Source: Carya illinoinensis
Taxonomy: Eukaryota; Streptophyta; Magnoliopsida; Fagales; Juglandaceae
Direction: 5' to 3'
DNA length: 64,000 nt
Assembly: GCF_018687715.1 (NCBI RefSeq)
Contig: NC_056755.1
Location: forward strand, 27,821,501-27,885,500
Under the pieces are notes generated by a model. That model was given only the letters and a program-made list of their open reading frames with translations. It did no database searches and was not told the origin of the DNA. The position numbers were made by a program, and so were the translations under genes. Below, piece by piece: positions 10,223 to 21,216 of this stretch; position 1 is the first letter of the stretch; each line of letters begins with the position of its first letter.

Positions 10223-10500
10223 AAAAAACCACTCTCTGTCAACACGTTTTGGCTCGCTATAGAAAATATCTCACGTGTTGAGATAGAGAGGATGTTATTA
10301 TTCATATATATATATATATATATATGCTGTACAAGTTGTCCTATACAAGGGAACTATACAAGGAAAGTTATACAAGGAAACTATACTCAAGGAAAGCAAT
10401 TAAGAAAATACTACAATAAAGGATTGACAGTCTTGATACTCTTGATTCTAGCCCTGTACTAATCCTGACTTGATTATTGATACTCTGATTTAATGTTATT
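10175..10500 (-). other. Copia-A leader and probable degraded 5' LTR
   Basis: This holds a poly(A) run (10187-10220), a degraded primer-site-like stretch (TTTGGCTCGCTATAG near 10248, where Copia-B has TTTGGCTCGTGATACCA), a TA microsatellite (10302-10325) and several TATACAAGG words typical of short copia LTRs. No matching second LTR is in the window, so the LTR call is an inference. Confidence 0.4.
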
Positions 10501-10756
10501 CCTTATAGAAATACGGCGTTTTGGACATGTTTTGGGCAGAACGAGATTTCGTTCCACATCAAGAAAAGGACCAGCACTTTATGCGTTGAACTACAATTTT
10601 TTGGCAAAGTTGTAGAATGGTACCACGACATCTCCATTTACTTCTAGAAAAAGTCTAAACGCAAGCACCATTTGCATGACTCAACATTGCTAACATATTG
10701 ATTAATGAAACACGGCGTTTTGGACATGTTTTGGGCGGAACGAGATTTCGACTCCA
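10501..10756. repeat. Unassigned spacer with a 39-bp direct repeat
   Basis: 10513-10551 and 10712-10750 match at 38 of 39 bases (ACGGCGTTTTGGACATG...GAGATTTCG), 199 bp apart. No coding sequence. The left edge of the truncated LARD LTR follows at about 10757. Confidence 0.7.
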
Positions 10757-11078
10757 TTTTGTACTTCTTAGCCTCTCTGAATTTCTTTATAACAGTGCCA
10801 AATGAATATCAATAATCACCTATAGAAAATTCATGTCGCTTGAATAAATATTCGGATATAGCCTTCAAATATCAAGGGCATAAATGTAAGATGAACTTCT
10901 CTTGCAAAAGATAGCTTAACACTTGAAAACAAAATTACACTACACTTCAGAAATAATATACGAAAGGAACAGAGGGCACGTAAGAAGCTTACACTAAAAA
11001 AAACAAAAAATACAAGACCAAAAACAAAGCAATGTCAAGAGGAAGAAGGATGGCACGCAGTGGACACCGGGCTGCTCT

Positions 11079-11110
<32 letters not shown>

Positions 11111-12025
11111 TGCGAGAGAGTAGGTAATGATGAGCGAGAAAGAGAGAGACGGCGAGAGAGAGTAAGCCGAGAGGGTGCCGCTGGCTTACCGAGAGGAAAA
11201 ATGGCAGACCTGGAGTGGCGTGTAGTGCCCAGCGATGCTCTTCGTGCAGGTGGCGATGGTGTGGAGGAGACTAGCGGCGTGGGGTGGCTGGCTTGAGGCC
11301 CACGGCCGGAAGACTGCTTCCTCTGTTTCGGGGGCTCAAAAACAGAGGCCTCTTCGATGGTTGATTTCTTGCCATGCAAGCCGTGTGCTCGGCATTTCAC
11401 GCGGTGAAATTGGGGTAGTGATAGTTTATGGTGAAGGGAGAGGAGAGGGGCAACGGGTTGGTGGCTCACGAGTTGGTTGGGTGCCAATGAAGATGGTTGT
11501 TGCTTGAAGGCTTAAGTCTGTGTCATGGTTGCTGCCAAGGTTGAGGGTGGCTCACGGGATGTGTTTCTACAAATGGAAGGTTGCTGTGCATTTGGAGAAG
11601 GGCTGGCTGAGAGGTGCCGGACGGCACTTTTTATGCAAGCGGTGATGTCAGGAGGAAGTGTGTGCGGCGGTAGTTTCTAAATGCGGAAGAAGAAAGAAAA
11701 AAAAAATGAGTGTGGCTGATTCGCAGTTTGCAGTGAATGGGAGAGACTTTGAAAGAGAGAAAAATGAGAGCATGAGAGTTGTGGATGGATAGAGTATGTT
11801 GATATAAAAATATGAAGGGAGAAAACGACTATAGAGGCGTGGGGAGGTGGAACTCGGGGTGGAGAGGGATTCGGAGGTGTAAAAAAAAACTGAATGAGAA
11901 AGTATAAGAGAAGTAACCGACGGGTCAAGAAAAATTTTAAAATGGAGGAAGCTTACCCAAAACGGCGTAGATTTCTCTAGAAGGCTAGGCATCCATCTGG
12001 TCTGGGCTTGGGTTCTGGCTATTAA
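10757..12025 (-). repeat. Left LTR of the LARD, truncated and internally deleted
   Basis: It begins abruptly at TTGTACTTCTTAGCCTCTC and aligns to 15395 onward. It then skips 15490-16105 of the right LTR and continues to a shared end GGGTTCTGGCTAT. It has extra GA-rich sequence (11078-11165) where the right copy has two GAGAGGGTGCCG(C/T)TGGCTT units. ORF-like stretches here are not conserved coding sequence. Confidence 0.8.
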
Positions 12026-13991
12026 ATTCTTTCCTCCTTGTAAAACAAATTTCCTCCTCAAAATTTATTAATATTTCAACTGAAGTCTACACACTAGTTC
12101 ATCACATCCATTCCACGCCTATTTTAATCCTTTATCATTCTTGTCGAACCTAAATAATTTAAACCATTTTCCAAAAAATTTTGCCCGGTGCCTTATATAC
12201 CTTCTGATTCTCTTGACATACCCATTCATTCACCTAGTTTCGATTTTCATATAACTCAAGAACCAGTTCAATCCTAAGTATAAATCTCAATAATGGGATT
12301 ACAAGCTTAATAATAATTCCCCTTAGACATACACGCTCACGCACATTGTATCGGTCACCAAACTTCATCTGAAATATGAACTTCCATTCGAACTATGAAC
12401 TTCCACAATGGTTCGATTAAAAGCCTATTAAAATTTTCACCTAACTTCATCTGAAATAGCACATAAAACTATTAACTTGAAATAGGTAGCTATAAGAACT
12501 CTCCAAAGTCAGAGGTCCGTAATCTCACACTCAATTCACGAGGAAACCCTACTCAGCTTGAGATTCCCTAAAAGAAAAAGAAAAAAAAAAAAAAAAAAAA
12601 AAAAAACACGTCTCTCACTCTTATAAATCCTCAAACTCGAAATCTATTGCCACGATTTTTAAAACATAAGTGATCTCGCATTGCATCTCATTTCTCAATT
12701 ATCGCCAAGTTTAGTCTCAAACTATCATCTTATCAAAAACCACCCTTCCGCTATGCACCTTGATAACTTTGCAAGAATTTCTAAAACTAGAATCCATAAA
12801 TACCTCAATGTAGAGCCTAATCCATTTCAGCACCTGCTAAGATAACTTTTACCACACTTAAATAACGAAATAGATCTCTTATGTACCAAATCTATGTACA
12901 CTCACTTATACTTTTAGATATCCTCTCTCATTCTCAACCACAATCAAAAGCCATAAAGTACACATTTATGTCCGATGACCACACACTAGCACTCACGACA
13001 TCCTTACCATCCTTTTGTTTTGGAGTGATCCGAGAACGTAGAAATCCATACACCAAATCAGGCCCATGGGGTGGATAGGGTTGGGTAGTCGTAACAGAAT
13101 AATTGAAAATCAAAGATGAAGCGTTGAAGTTGGGACCAAGAGATTTACCCAAAAATAAATAAAATAAGTATTTCGGCAAAAATATATATAAAATAAATAT
13201 ATGTATATATAAAAAAAAAAAAAAAAAAAAAAAAAAGCGAAATCCAAAATCTCAAATATTAGAATCTACAAGTGTCAAACTTGACTTCTGAGCAAACCTA
13301 TATACGCGTTCAAAATCTAAACCTTAAATCTTATCAAAACCATTTCTTACAGTCTACAAAATAATTAGCCTATCATATAAGAATTTTTAGATGAAAATTT
13401 TGAGTTTTAAGATTAAATATTAAAATATTATATTTTTATATTATTATTATTTTTAGATTTGAAAAAATATGAAAAAAAATTAAATTGTTTATTATATTTT
13501 ATATAGAGATTTAAAAAAGTTGTAATGATTATATGAGAATTTTATATTTGAGATAAAAATTTTGTGTGGCCAAACAGTACCTAATCTCATGAAAATCATT
13601 TCTTAAGTACCAAAAAGTCTAAAACCTCAAATCTCATCCAAATCATTTTTAAAGTATGCAGAACCTCTAAACCTCATATTTCGTAAGCCGCCTTCCATGC
13701 AAATGAAGAAGCCTTAAATATCCTCAAAATTATATCTCGGACCTATAGAATTTCTAAAACATTCGACCTCATCAAAACTCATATTCCAAAATCTAAACCA
13801 ATAAAGTTTTCAGAATCTCAAACCTTAGATATCTACATCATCATCTTGATAGTCCTCAAATCTCTACACCTCAAATATGAACGTTATTCCCTAAAACCCA
13901 TAGATATCCAAATTTCATGTCTATAGTCTACAGAATCTTCAACTTTAAATTTCATCAAACTTCTTATTATAGTATGCAGAATCTCAAACCT
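12026..13991 (-). other. LARD internal region, non-coding
   Basis: About 2 kb of A/T- and C-rich DNA with many imperfect repeats of words such as AACCTCAAATCTCATC, and poly(A) runs at 12575-12606 and 13211-13236. The left edge holds TTCTTTCCTCCTTG and TTTCCTCCTC, which are purine tracts on the minus strand. I see no gag, protease or pol motif in any frame. Confidence 0.75.
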
Positions 13992-14006
13992 GTCTCTGAT
14001 ACCAAC
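13992..14006 (-). other. LARD primer binding site (tRNA-Met type)
   Basis: On the plus strand TCTCTGATACCAAC lies directly before the right LTR. The minus strand therefore reads TTGGTATCAGAGA, the usual initiator tRNA-Met complement. Confidence 0.8.
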
Positions 14007-14476
14007 TGTAATGCCCCCGATTCCGCAGGAGTTTGAGAGTTACTTCCTATCACTTAAACCCACATTTCAACAATATGGTTATAGACTCCATATTCCCAAT
14101 ATCATAAAGAGATTGTGATTCAAACTAATTTCCTCAATATAATAAATTTCCCACAATGCTAGGTCTTCATAACACAATAAAATTTCTTAATAAATTTCGC
14201 CACTACATATATAGAAACTCTGTAAACTTAAACCACTATTCTTAAATCATCTCACCCAATGCTTCATAATCTGATTCTTAGCTGAAATATTCAAAATCAT
14301 CTGAAAAATATTGTGGAGACAATGAGTGAGTTATCAACAACTCAGTAAGCAAAAAACATATACTAGTATGTATAACATGAGCCGCCATTTCATAAAGTTT
14401 CCTATGCAGAAAATAGAAACATTTTATTTTCAAATGCAGACCTTAAAACATATTATCAGGAAGAGAAATGATTTTT

Positions 14477-14655
14477 GCAGTCGGCAAATACAGTCGGCGT
14501 GCAGTTGCTTTGAAAAAAATGAATTAATATGGGACCTATATGAAAAAAAAAATTATTTTTATAACTTTTTTTTATTCATTTTGTACAACCATGAAAAAAA
14601 AATATTTTTATAATTTTTTTTTTATTCCGTATAGCCGACTGCATTTGCCGACTGC
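14477..14655. mobile_element. Foldback/MITE-like element, 179 bp, in the LARD LTR
   Basis: The left arm has GCAGTCGGCAAAT then CAGTCGGC; the right arm has the inverse, GCCGACTG then ATTTGCCGACTGC, over 22 bp with one mismatch. The core is A/T-rich and itself contains a duplicated segment (TGAAAAAAAAA followed by TTATTTTTATAA-like sequence). No clear target duplication was found, so the transposon class is unknown. Confidence 0.65.
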
Positions 14656-16990
14656 GTCTAGCAAAGCCCTATCAGGAAAACAAAATGATGTTTCAATCTT
14701 TTCATATTCAGAACAACAACTGATCATATTTAAAAATACTTTGGCATAACATAACTGAACAGTCTCATCTTATCATATCATGTTGCATCGTATCATATCA
14801 TATACCATATTTAACCCACATGGTAGGGTTGTGCTATCCCCGATGGCCAAACCAGGCAGTATCATATTATGAAACTTTCATTTTTTCAATCTCGGAGTCC
14901 CAAGTGTGCACACAGAAAAGAACACATAAAAGACAGATTTGTTTCTAAAATGGTTGCACTCATATTATATCACGTTGGTACCAAACATATCACGTGAACC
15001 AATATCATCATATCAAAACCATATTTAGAATCAAAATAATAATAGATAAATATGCCAAATGTTTTTCATATTTATATCATATCAAATGACGTGAGAAACA
15101 CATTCGTATCATTTTCAAATGATCAATAATAGATCCAAAACATTTCATATCACATGAACAAAAATCTCAAATATCATATTCACTCTTTTCATATTTCAGA
15201 ACATGTCAAATATTGCTCATGTCTATACTTTTTATGTCAAAAGCATTTTCTCTTTCATATAGATTTCATGAGTGAATGCAGAACATATAACTAAGATTAT
15301 TTTCACGTTTTCTTTTAAAAAAATAACATGCATATTTTTACAAATCAACCTCAGTTCATTTCTTTTTAATGCAAAACTAGCATAGTAACCATGCTTCCTG
15401 TACTTCTTAGCCTCTCTAAATTTCCTCACAACTGTGCCAAATGAATATCAATAATCACCTATAGAAAATTCATGTCATTTGAATAAATCTCAAATTGAAT
15501 AGATATCTCATATTTACACATAAAATACCTATTTTAATACCTCAAAACCTAAATTTCTCATAATTCCTCACATACCATCGTTCTCCAAATCCATCAATAT
15601 CCACTTAATCGAATTCTTACTGTAAAACATAATCGAATTCATACCCAGAAAGATAACTAAATAAATATTCACTTAATTATGAAAGTCAATAAATACACTT
15701 GTTTAAAAATACTAACAACATATATAAATATACATATATATATATATAGAAGACTTGATTACTATAAGCTCCCATAAATAAGTCGTGAAAATCTTCTCGC
15801 CTAAAATAGGTTCCTTTTCTTAGAATTAACATAATTATTCAACTTTACAAGAAGTCTAATAATACCCAATGCAATTAAACCTTCTTAAAAATACTACTAA
15901 AATCAACTTGTAAAATTAATACTAAATAATATAATGAAGATACCTTAATATTTTCTGTGTAATCAAGTTGTAAATAGATACTTCAAATAATTTAAATAAA
16001 AAACTATCAGTACAAATACAAATTAATTTGAGACCTAAAACAAAGCCATGATAAAATAGATTCTACTTAAAACAAGCACAAAGAAGAAACTGAACCAACA
16101 AATATTCTGATATAGCCTTCCGGAATAAATGTAAAATGAACATCTCTTGCAAAAGATAGGTTAACAATTAAAAACAAAATTACACTACACTTCAGAAATA
16201 ATACACGAAAGGAACAAAGGGCAGGTAAGAAGCTTACACTAAAAAAAAAAAAACATACTAGACCAGAAACAAAGCAACGCCAAGAGGAAGAAGGACCGCT
16301 GGCTTGTCGAGAGGGTGCCGCTGGCTTGTCGAGAGGGTGCCGTTGGCTTACCGAGAGGAAAAATGGCACACCTGGAGTGACGTGTAGTGCCCAGCGATGC
16401 TCTTCGTGCAGGTGGCGATGGCGTGGAGGAGACTAGCGGTGTGGGGTGGCTGGCTTGAGGCCCACGGCGGGGAAGACTACTTCCTCTGTTTCGGGGGGTC
16501 AAAAACAGGGCCTCTTAAATGGTTGATTTCTTGCCATGCAAGCCGTGTGCTCGACATTCACGTGGTGAAATCGGGGTAGTGATAGTTTATGGTGAAGGGA
16601 GAGGAGAGGGGCAGCGGGTTGGTGGCTCACGAGTTGGTTGGGTGCCAATGAAGATGGTTGCTGCTTGAACGTGGGGCTTAAGTCTGTGTTGTGGTTGCTG
16701 CCAAGGTTGAGGGTGGCTCACGGGATGTGTTTCTACAAATGGAAGGTTGCTGTGCATTTGGAGAAGGGCTGGCTGAGAGGTGCCCGACGGCAGTTTCTAT
16801 GCAAGCAGTGATGTCGGGAGGGTGTGTGCGGCGGTAGTTTCTAAATGCAGAAGGAGAAAAAAAAAATGAAAGTGTGGCTGACTGGCAGTTTGCAGTGAAT
16901 GGGAGAGACTCTGAAAGAGAGAAAAACGAGAGCATGAGAGTTATGGATAGATAGACTTTGTTGAGAGAAAAATATGAATGGAGAAAACGA

Positions 16991-19240
16991 CTATAGAGGC
17001 GTGGGGAGGTGGTGAGAAGGTTTCTGAGCCTGGGAGGTGGTAATGAAGGGGAAATAATTTTCATCAAATTGGGCATGTCGAGTGATATATAGCCTAGAAG
17101 TGATGGGGTCAAAGCAACGAAACCCTTTATGAGAGGGATGGTAACCCAAAAAAATATAAGGAATACTGCGAGGAGAAAGTTTGTGAGGCATATAATCACG
17201 TAGACAAGGATAAACACGACAGCCAAAGGGATGAAAATTTTCATAATTAGGAGATGAGCCATATAAGAGTTCAAACGGGGACTTACCTCCAAGAAGTGGT
17301 GTGGGCAAACGGTTGATGATGTAAGCTGCAGTGCTGAAGGCGTCAACCCAGAAACGAGGTGAAAGATGAGAGTGAAAAAGGAGGGCCAAGCCGGTCTCAG
17401 TGATATGGCGGTGTTTGCGTTCGGCGTGGCCATTTTGGGCGGGTGTATATGGGCAAGAAATTTGATGATGAATGCCAGAAGTACGGAGATGAGCTTTGAA
17501 GCAAGTGCTAGTAAATTCACCTCTACCATCACTTTGAAAAACTTTGATATGAGTAGAAAATTGATTTTCAACGAATTTTTGAAATTGGGTGAAAATCTTG
17601 TAAAAATCAGATTTGAATTTCAAAGGATAAAGCCAAGTGAAACGTGAATAATCATCAATAAAGAGAACGTAATAGGTAAATCCCGAATTTGATTTTACGG
17701 GGGAAGGACCCCATATATCACAATGAATGAGATCGAGTACATGAGACGATCTATGTTCGTTACGGGAATAAGGCAAACGATGACTTTTTGCAAGTTGACA
17801 GGTACTACACAAAGTTGGTGAGGGCAATAAAGAAGTGAGATAAAGGTGTCCTCGTTTATTCAAAAAAGAAATGATAGAGTGATTTACATGTCCTAGGCGA
17901 GCATGCCATAAATCATAGGAAGCATGTAAAGATTTATTTTTAAGGACAGAAATAAAAGCAGAGTTGCCACGTTCCAACACATATAAGCCGCCATCTTTCT
18001 TACCGGTTGCCACCACCCTTCCTGTTTGACGATTCTGAACAGTGAAAAAATTATTAGTAAATGTAACGGACAAAGGAAAATCAGACGTTAATTTACTAAT
18101 GGAAAGAAGATTTTTAGTGAGATGAGGAACAGCCAAAACATCTAATAAGTGAATATTTTGGGCGAGAGAGAGAGTACCGGTATGGGTAATAGGTAATGAG
18201 GCACCATTTCCTACAATTACTGAGTCCTTACCCGTGTACTGAGTGGGCTGATCCAAAAGGGCTGGATCATTGGTCATGTGGGCCGAAGCCCCTGTGTCCA
18301 AGAACCAATCAGAGGTATCGGTTCCATTAAGAGAGCAGGCGTTGAATGCTTCGGCCAGATGAGCATGGGAGTCGCTGGGTTCACTCCGGGTGTAGCGCTG
18401 ATGGCAACGATCAGCATAGTGTCCATCTCGGCGGCAAATTTGACAGCGAGGAGGACGCCGGCCTGGGCCAGAGGTGGATCTGCCACGATTTCCAGAGTTG
18501 CGTCCATGGCCACTGGTTTGGCCATGGGAATTTCGGGAAGAGGAATGCTGGGTGTTCCGATCGGGGCCACGATTTGCAGCAAGGAAAGCTGCAGTTGGAG
18601 GTGCAGGAGACTCCAATGACTTCTGGAAGAGCTCAAAGCTCTCAGCTTTGGAAACTAAATCTGCAAAACAGGGGAGAGGAGTGAGAGCCATTTGTGCAGT
18701 GGAGAAACTCGAGAAGTCAGCGCCTAGACCACGGAGGAACCAGTGCACCTTATCGGTGCTATCAACCGGCCGACCAATTGCATGAAGTTGGTCACAGATG
18801 GCCTTGAAGGCTCGGGCGTAGAGAGTGACAGATCGGGTGCCACGTTTCATCAGTTGGAGATCGTCTTTGAGGCGAATTTCACGTGCTTTCGATCGATGAC
18901 TGAAAGTGTTTTCCAAGGCCAACCAGACCTCACGGGCAGTGGAGAGACCAACAACTTCAGACATGGCCTCCTCGGTGAGAGAAGAAAGAAGAAGACTAAG
19001 GAGGCGTTGGTCAGCAGCTTTCCATGCCAAGTGTTTGTCATTTGGTGTGTGAGAATCGGCAGGATCAAATTTGGGTGGGGGAAGAATGGTTCCATCAACA
19101 TAACCGATCAATTCTTGGCTTTCAAGAAGGGGAAGAAGTTGGCTTTTCCATAGGAGATAGTTGGTGGAAGAGAGTTTGATGGTGACCATGTGAATTAAGG
19201 TGTTGAAAGGGAGGAGGGTGGGGAAGGTTTCGGTAGCCAT
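16991..19240 (-). CDS. Copia-B gag-protease-integrase ORF lacking RT and RNase H
   Basis: 749 codons without interruption from ATG 19238-19240. Order: gag (TIKLSSTNYLLWKSQLLPLL, residues ~20-40; gag core to ~215), zinc knuckle CQICRRDGHYADRC (~267-280), protease LDTGASAHM (~313), pre-integrase finger HARLGHVNHS to CSTCQLAKSH, integrase core (HCDIWGPSPV, VFQSDGRGEFTS, PAQNGHAERKHR), and the post-integrase module (HPFGCRVYPCLRDY, IFLGYHPSHKGF). The frame ends 10 residues after the deletion joint, reading 5-6 codons of the flanking LARD LTR to a TAG. A normal copia polyprotein is 1300-1450 aa, so nearly half is gone. The clean frame suggests youth. Without RT it could only act in trans. Ale-type copia is my best clade guess. 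Confidence 0.85.
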   Translation of the reverse strand: MATETFPTLLPFNTLIHMVTIKLSSTNYLLWKSQLLPLLESQELIGYVDGTILPPPKFDPADSHTPNDKHLAWKAADQRLLSLLLSSLTEEAMSEVVGLSTAREVWLALENTFSHRSKAREIRLKDDLQLMKRGTRSVTLYARAFKAICDQLHAIGRPVDSTDKVHWFLRGLGADFSSFSTAQMALTPLPCFADLVSKAESFELFQKSLESPAPPTAAFLAANRGPDRNTQHSSSRNSHGQTSGHGRNSGNRGRSTSGPGRRPPRCQICRRDGHYADRCHQRYTRSEPSDSHAHLAEAFNACSLNGTDTSDWFLDTGASAHMTNDPALLDQPTQYTGKDSVIVGNGASLPITHTGTLSLAQNIHLLDVLAVPHLTKNLLSISKLTSDFPLSVTFTNNFFTVQNRQTGRVVATGKKDGGLYVLERGNSAFISVLKNKSLHASYDLWHARLGHVNHSIISFLNKRGHLYLTSLLPSPTLCSTCQLAKSHRLPYSRNEHRSSHVLDLIHCDIWGPSPVKSNSGFTYYVLFIDDYSRFTWLYPLKFKSDFYKIFTQFQKFVENQFSTHIKVFQSDGRGEFTSTCFKAHLRTSGIHHQISCPYTPAQNGHAERKHRHITETGLALLFHSHLSPRFWVDAFSTAAYIINRLPTPLLGGKSPFELLYGSSPNYENFHPFGCRVYPCLRDYMPHKLSPRSIPYIFLGYHPSHKGFRCFDPITSRLYITRHAQFDENYFPFITTSQAQKPSHHLPTPL

Positions 19241-19278
19241 GAAACAAGAATGCTGGATAGAGGATGTTAATCCGGTTT

Positions 19279-19292
19279 GGCTCGTGATACCA
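19279..19292 (-). other. Copia-B primer binding site
   Basis: The minus strand reads TGGTATCACGAGCC immediately inside the 5' LTR, close to the tRNA-iMet complement. Confidence 0.75.
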
Positions 19293-19516
19293 TGAGAAGG
19301 TTTAGTGAAACCACCACCCTTTGTGTTGGTGAGTCTATGTTATTATATAGTTGCATTTACATGAGTATATATGGAAATTACATATAGAGATTGATTACAA
19401 ATAAATGAGAGAAAATCAAGTAAATAAAGGAAAGAATAAGGCTACACTAATCACGGGTCAATAAAGACTATAAAAGGAAAGTCTTGTATTAGGGCAGAGG
19501 ATCTTCATCCTCAACA
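19293..19516 (-). repeat. Copia-B 5' LTR, 224 bp
   Basis: Plus-strand ends are TGAGAAGGTTT and ATCCTCAACA, giving TG...CA on the minus strand, with a primer site inside and a target duplication outside. Confidence 0.82.
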
Positions 19517-19739
19517 GGTGGAACTCAGGGTGGAGAGGGAATCGGAGGTGTAAAAAAAAACTGAATGGGAAAGTATAAGAGAAGTAACCGGCGGGTCAAG
19601 AAAAATTTTAAAGTGGAGGAAGCTTACCCAAAACGGCGTCAATTTCTCTTGAAGGCTAGGCTTCTATCTGGTCTGGGCTTGGGTTCTGGCTATGACAAAT
19701 AAAGCAGAAGATTTTTTCAGTATATTTGAGCAACTATTT

Positions 19740-20136
19740 TGTTAGAAAGCACAGCAGAAAGTACCTTAAGCTCAGCTTATAAAGTTACTCCACAAGTTCT
19801 TTCAGATCGACAAATCTCAAGAGTTTTCACTTAATGGTAAAGTGTACTACGTAGTTTAAAACTAAAATAACACTTTAATAAATCCACAACCTAAATACTA
19901 TTTTAAGAGAGAACAAAAGAGAGAGATTTTTACTAATTCAGATGATTACCAAGAACCAAAAGAGGGGGACTATATATAGCTCCCTACGCGGCTGGCCTTA
20001 AAGGCCAGCCTTAAACTGCCAATTAAATGGCAGTAACACATGGCTTTAAGCCATGTGTTATAACCAAGTAACGAAGCCATGCGTTATGCAGTCCAGGGGA
20101 GGGGTCTGCCCCACGTGGGCACCCCTCCATTTAACA
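19740..20136 (-). repeat. Copia-C 3' LTR (left copy)
   Basis: 397 bp. It contains short palindromes such as GGCTGGCCTTAAAGGCCAGCC near 19990 and a TATATATAG box near 19971. Copy-to-copy differences from 26895-27291 are numerous. Confidence 0.87.
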
Positions 20137-21216
20137 TCTCCCACTCGCACACAGTGGACATGACCCTAAGTCAACATCTCTCTAATGTTCTCAATCTTAT
20201 TCATACAAGTAAATAGGTCGTGCGACCACCAAGCATATCTGTAGATAGGTGGGAGTACATACACTGAATCTCTTCCAGAGAAGACTAGCATAGTAACATC
20301 CCTAAAGTGTCTGTTATGTCCTAGACTCATTCGATCACATCAGTTCAACCATTTTCAAAACTCTCTTGAATTTCAGAAAACTCAGAACAATGCTTGACTA
20401 CCTCTAAATCATTTCAATATGTTCACAACCTTAATCGCTACCAGTATATAGCGTCATAGTTTGACATCAGCAAACATTATCGAAGATGCGATATCGAAGA
20501 ATCTTCCCTTTGCACTCATATCATTCAACTTTGGTCAAACCGCTTTCCTAGCAATGCCTTTTTAGACCATATTGATCATGGCCATAGATAACATGCCAAA
20601 GTAGCAAACATTATAACCTCCATCTTATGACATAGTCAAAAGTAAAGGACACTTAAAAAATGAGACTCACACAGTGAGAAAGAGGGGAACCATTTACTCA
20701 CTTACTCATTTGGTCAAATAAGCACATGTAGTATGAAACACATGCTACGGTGGATTTCTCTTTCTTAAAGAGCATATGTCTATATCAACACCATATAGAT
20801 CTTAGTCTAGTCGCTCCTTAAGCGTCTAACCCGAGTTCCTCTATTTGCTCACCTCCAAGGCGTCAAAGAGGATCTCACATCTGGCTAACCACAGGCTACA
20901 TAGGTTGTGAGGTAACCCATGCATAGTCCTCTCATTGGACCTTATCTTAGCTCCCACTAAAACGACATATCTTTGTGTTAACTAACTTATCCATTTGGAC
21001 AAGTATCTAAGAACACAATGTCTCATCTCTATCATCTCTACTCGCTTCTCAAGCACTAGAGGCGATTGCTCATATGAGTGAGCCAATCTAAGTCTGTTGA
21101 CATATCTTGTGTGTGAATTAGAAAAACAATACGATAAAGATAATAAATAAATTATATTGTATTAATATCCCAAAGGAAAGGTTACATCTCAATATCATTT
21201 GAAACATAAAATACAT
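20137..21216 (-). other. Copia-C non-coding stretch between RNase H and the 3' LTR
   Basis: About 1.1 kb starting with the polypurine tract (minus strand). No ORF or conserved motif recognised. Confidence 0.7.

Larger units (their letters stand above)
1..10500 (-). mobile_element. Ty1/copia retrotransposon Copia-A, minus strand, broken by two nested insertions
   Basis: Read on the minus strand, the order is gag, protease, integrase, reverse transcriptase, RNase H, which is the copia order. The element starts near 10.2-10.5 kb and runs off the left edge of the window, so its 3' LTR is not seen. Two insertions split it: a gypsy element at 375-5765 in RNase H and an hAT element at 7774-8494 in integrase. 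Removing both with one target copy each restores colinear coding sequence across the joints. It also carries its own stops, frameshifts and a gag deletion, so it is dead. The right boundary is approximate because I could not define the 5' LTR edges. Confidence 0.85.
17013..19516 (-). mobile_element. Copia-B: internally deleted Ty1/copia element with target duplication GGTGG
   Basis: It is bounded by GGTGG at 17008-17012 and 19517-19521, with LTR-type ends TGAGAAGG (plus-strand left) and CCTCAACA (right). The minus strand has a complete 5' LTR (19293-19516), primer site, and one open gag-protease-integrase frame. Reverse transcriptase, RNase H and almost the whole 3' LTR are missing. Only 11 bp of the 3' LTR end (minus AAACCTTCTCA) remain next to the target duplication. 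Deletion is clean at both element termini. Confidence 0.85.
10757..19697 (-). mobile_element. LARD-like non-autonomous LTR retrotransposon (large LTRs, non-coding interior)
   Basis: The right LTR (14007-19697) is preceded by a tRNA-Met primer site read on the minus strand. The left LTR remnant (10757-12025) shares long, well-conserved stretches with it and is followed by a pyrimidine tract that is a minus-strand polypurine tract. The interior (about 2 kb) has no gag or pol. Without the nested Copia-B, the right LTR is about 3.18 kb, far larger than the coding-free interior. This is the LARD pattern of parasitising another element's proteins. The left LTR is truncated at its outer end and lacks about 600 bp relative to the right LTR, so the outer target duplication cannot be checked. 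Confidence 0.8.
14007..19697 (-). repeat. Right LTR of the LARD (3.18 kb without Copia-B)
   Basis: It starts TGTAATGCCCCC and ends GGCTATGACA. It is interrupted by Copia-B at 17013-19516; the LTR sequence resumes after the second GGTGG and matches the left LTR on both sides. It contains a foldback element (14477-14655) and AT-rich sequence, and has no conserved ORF. Confidence 0.82.

Noticed and set aside
18274..19153. Several 100-136-codon ORFs on both strands in Copia-B
   Set aside because: Shadows of the 749-codon gag-protease-integrase frame.
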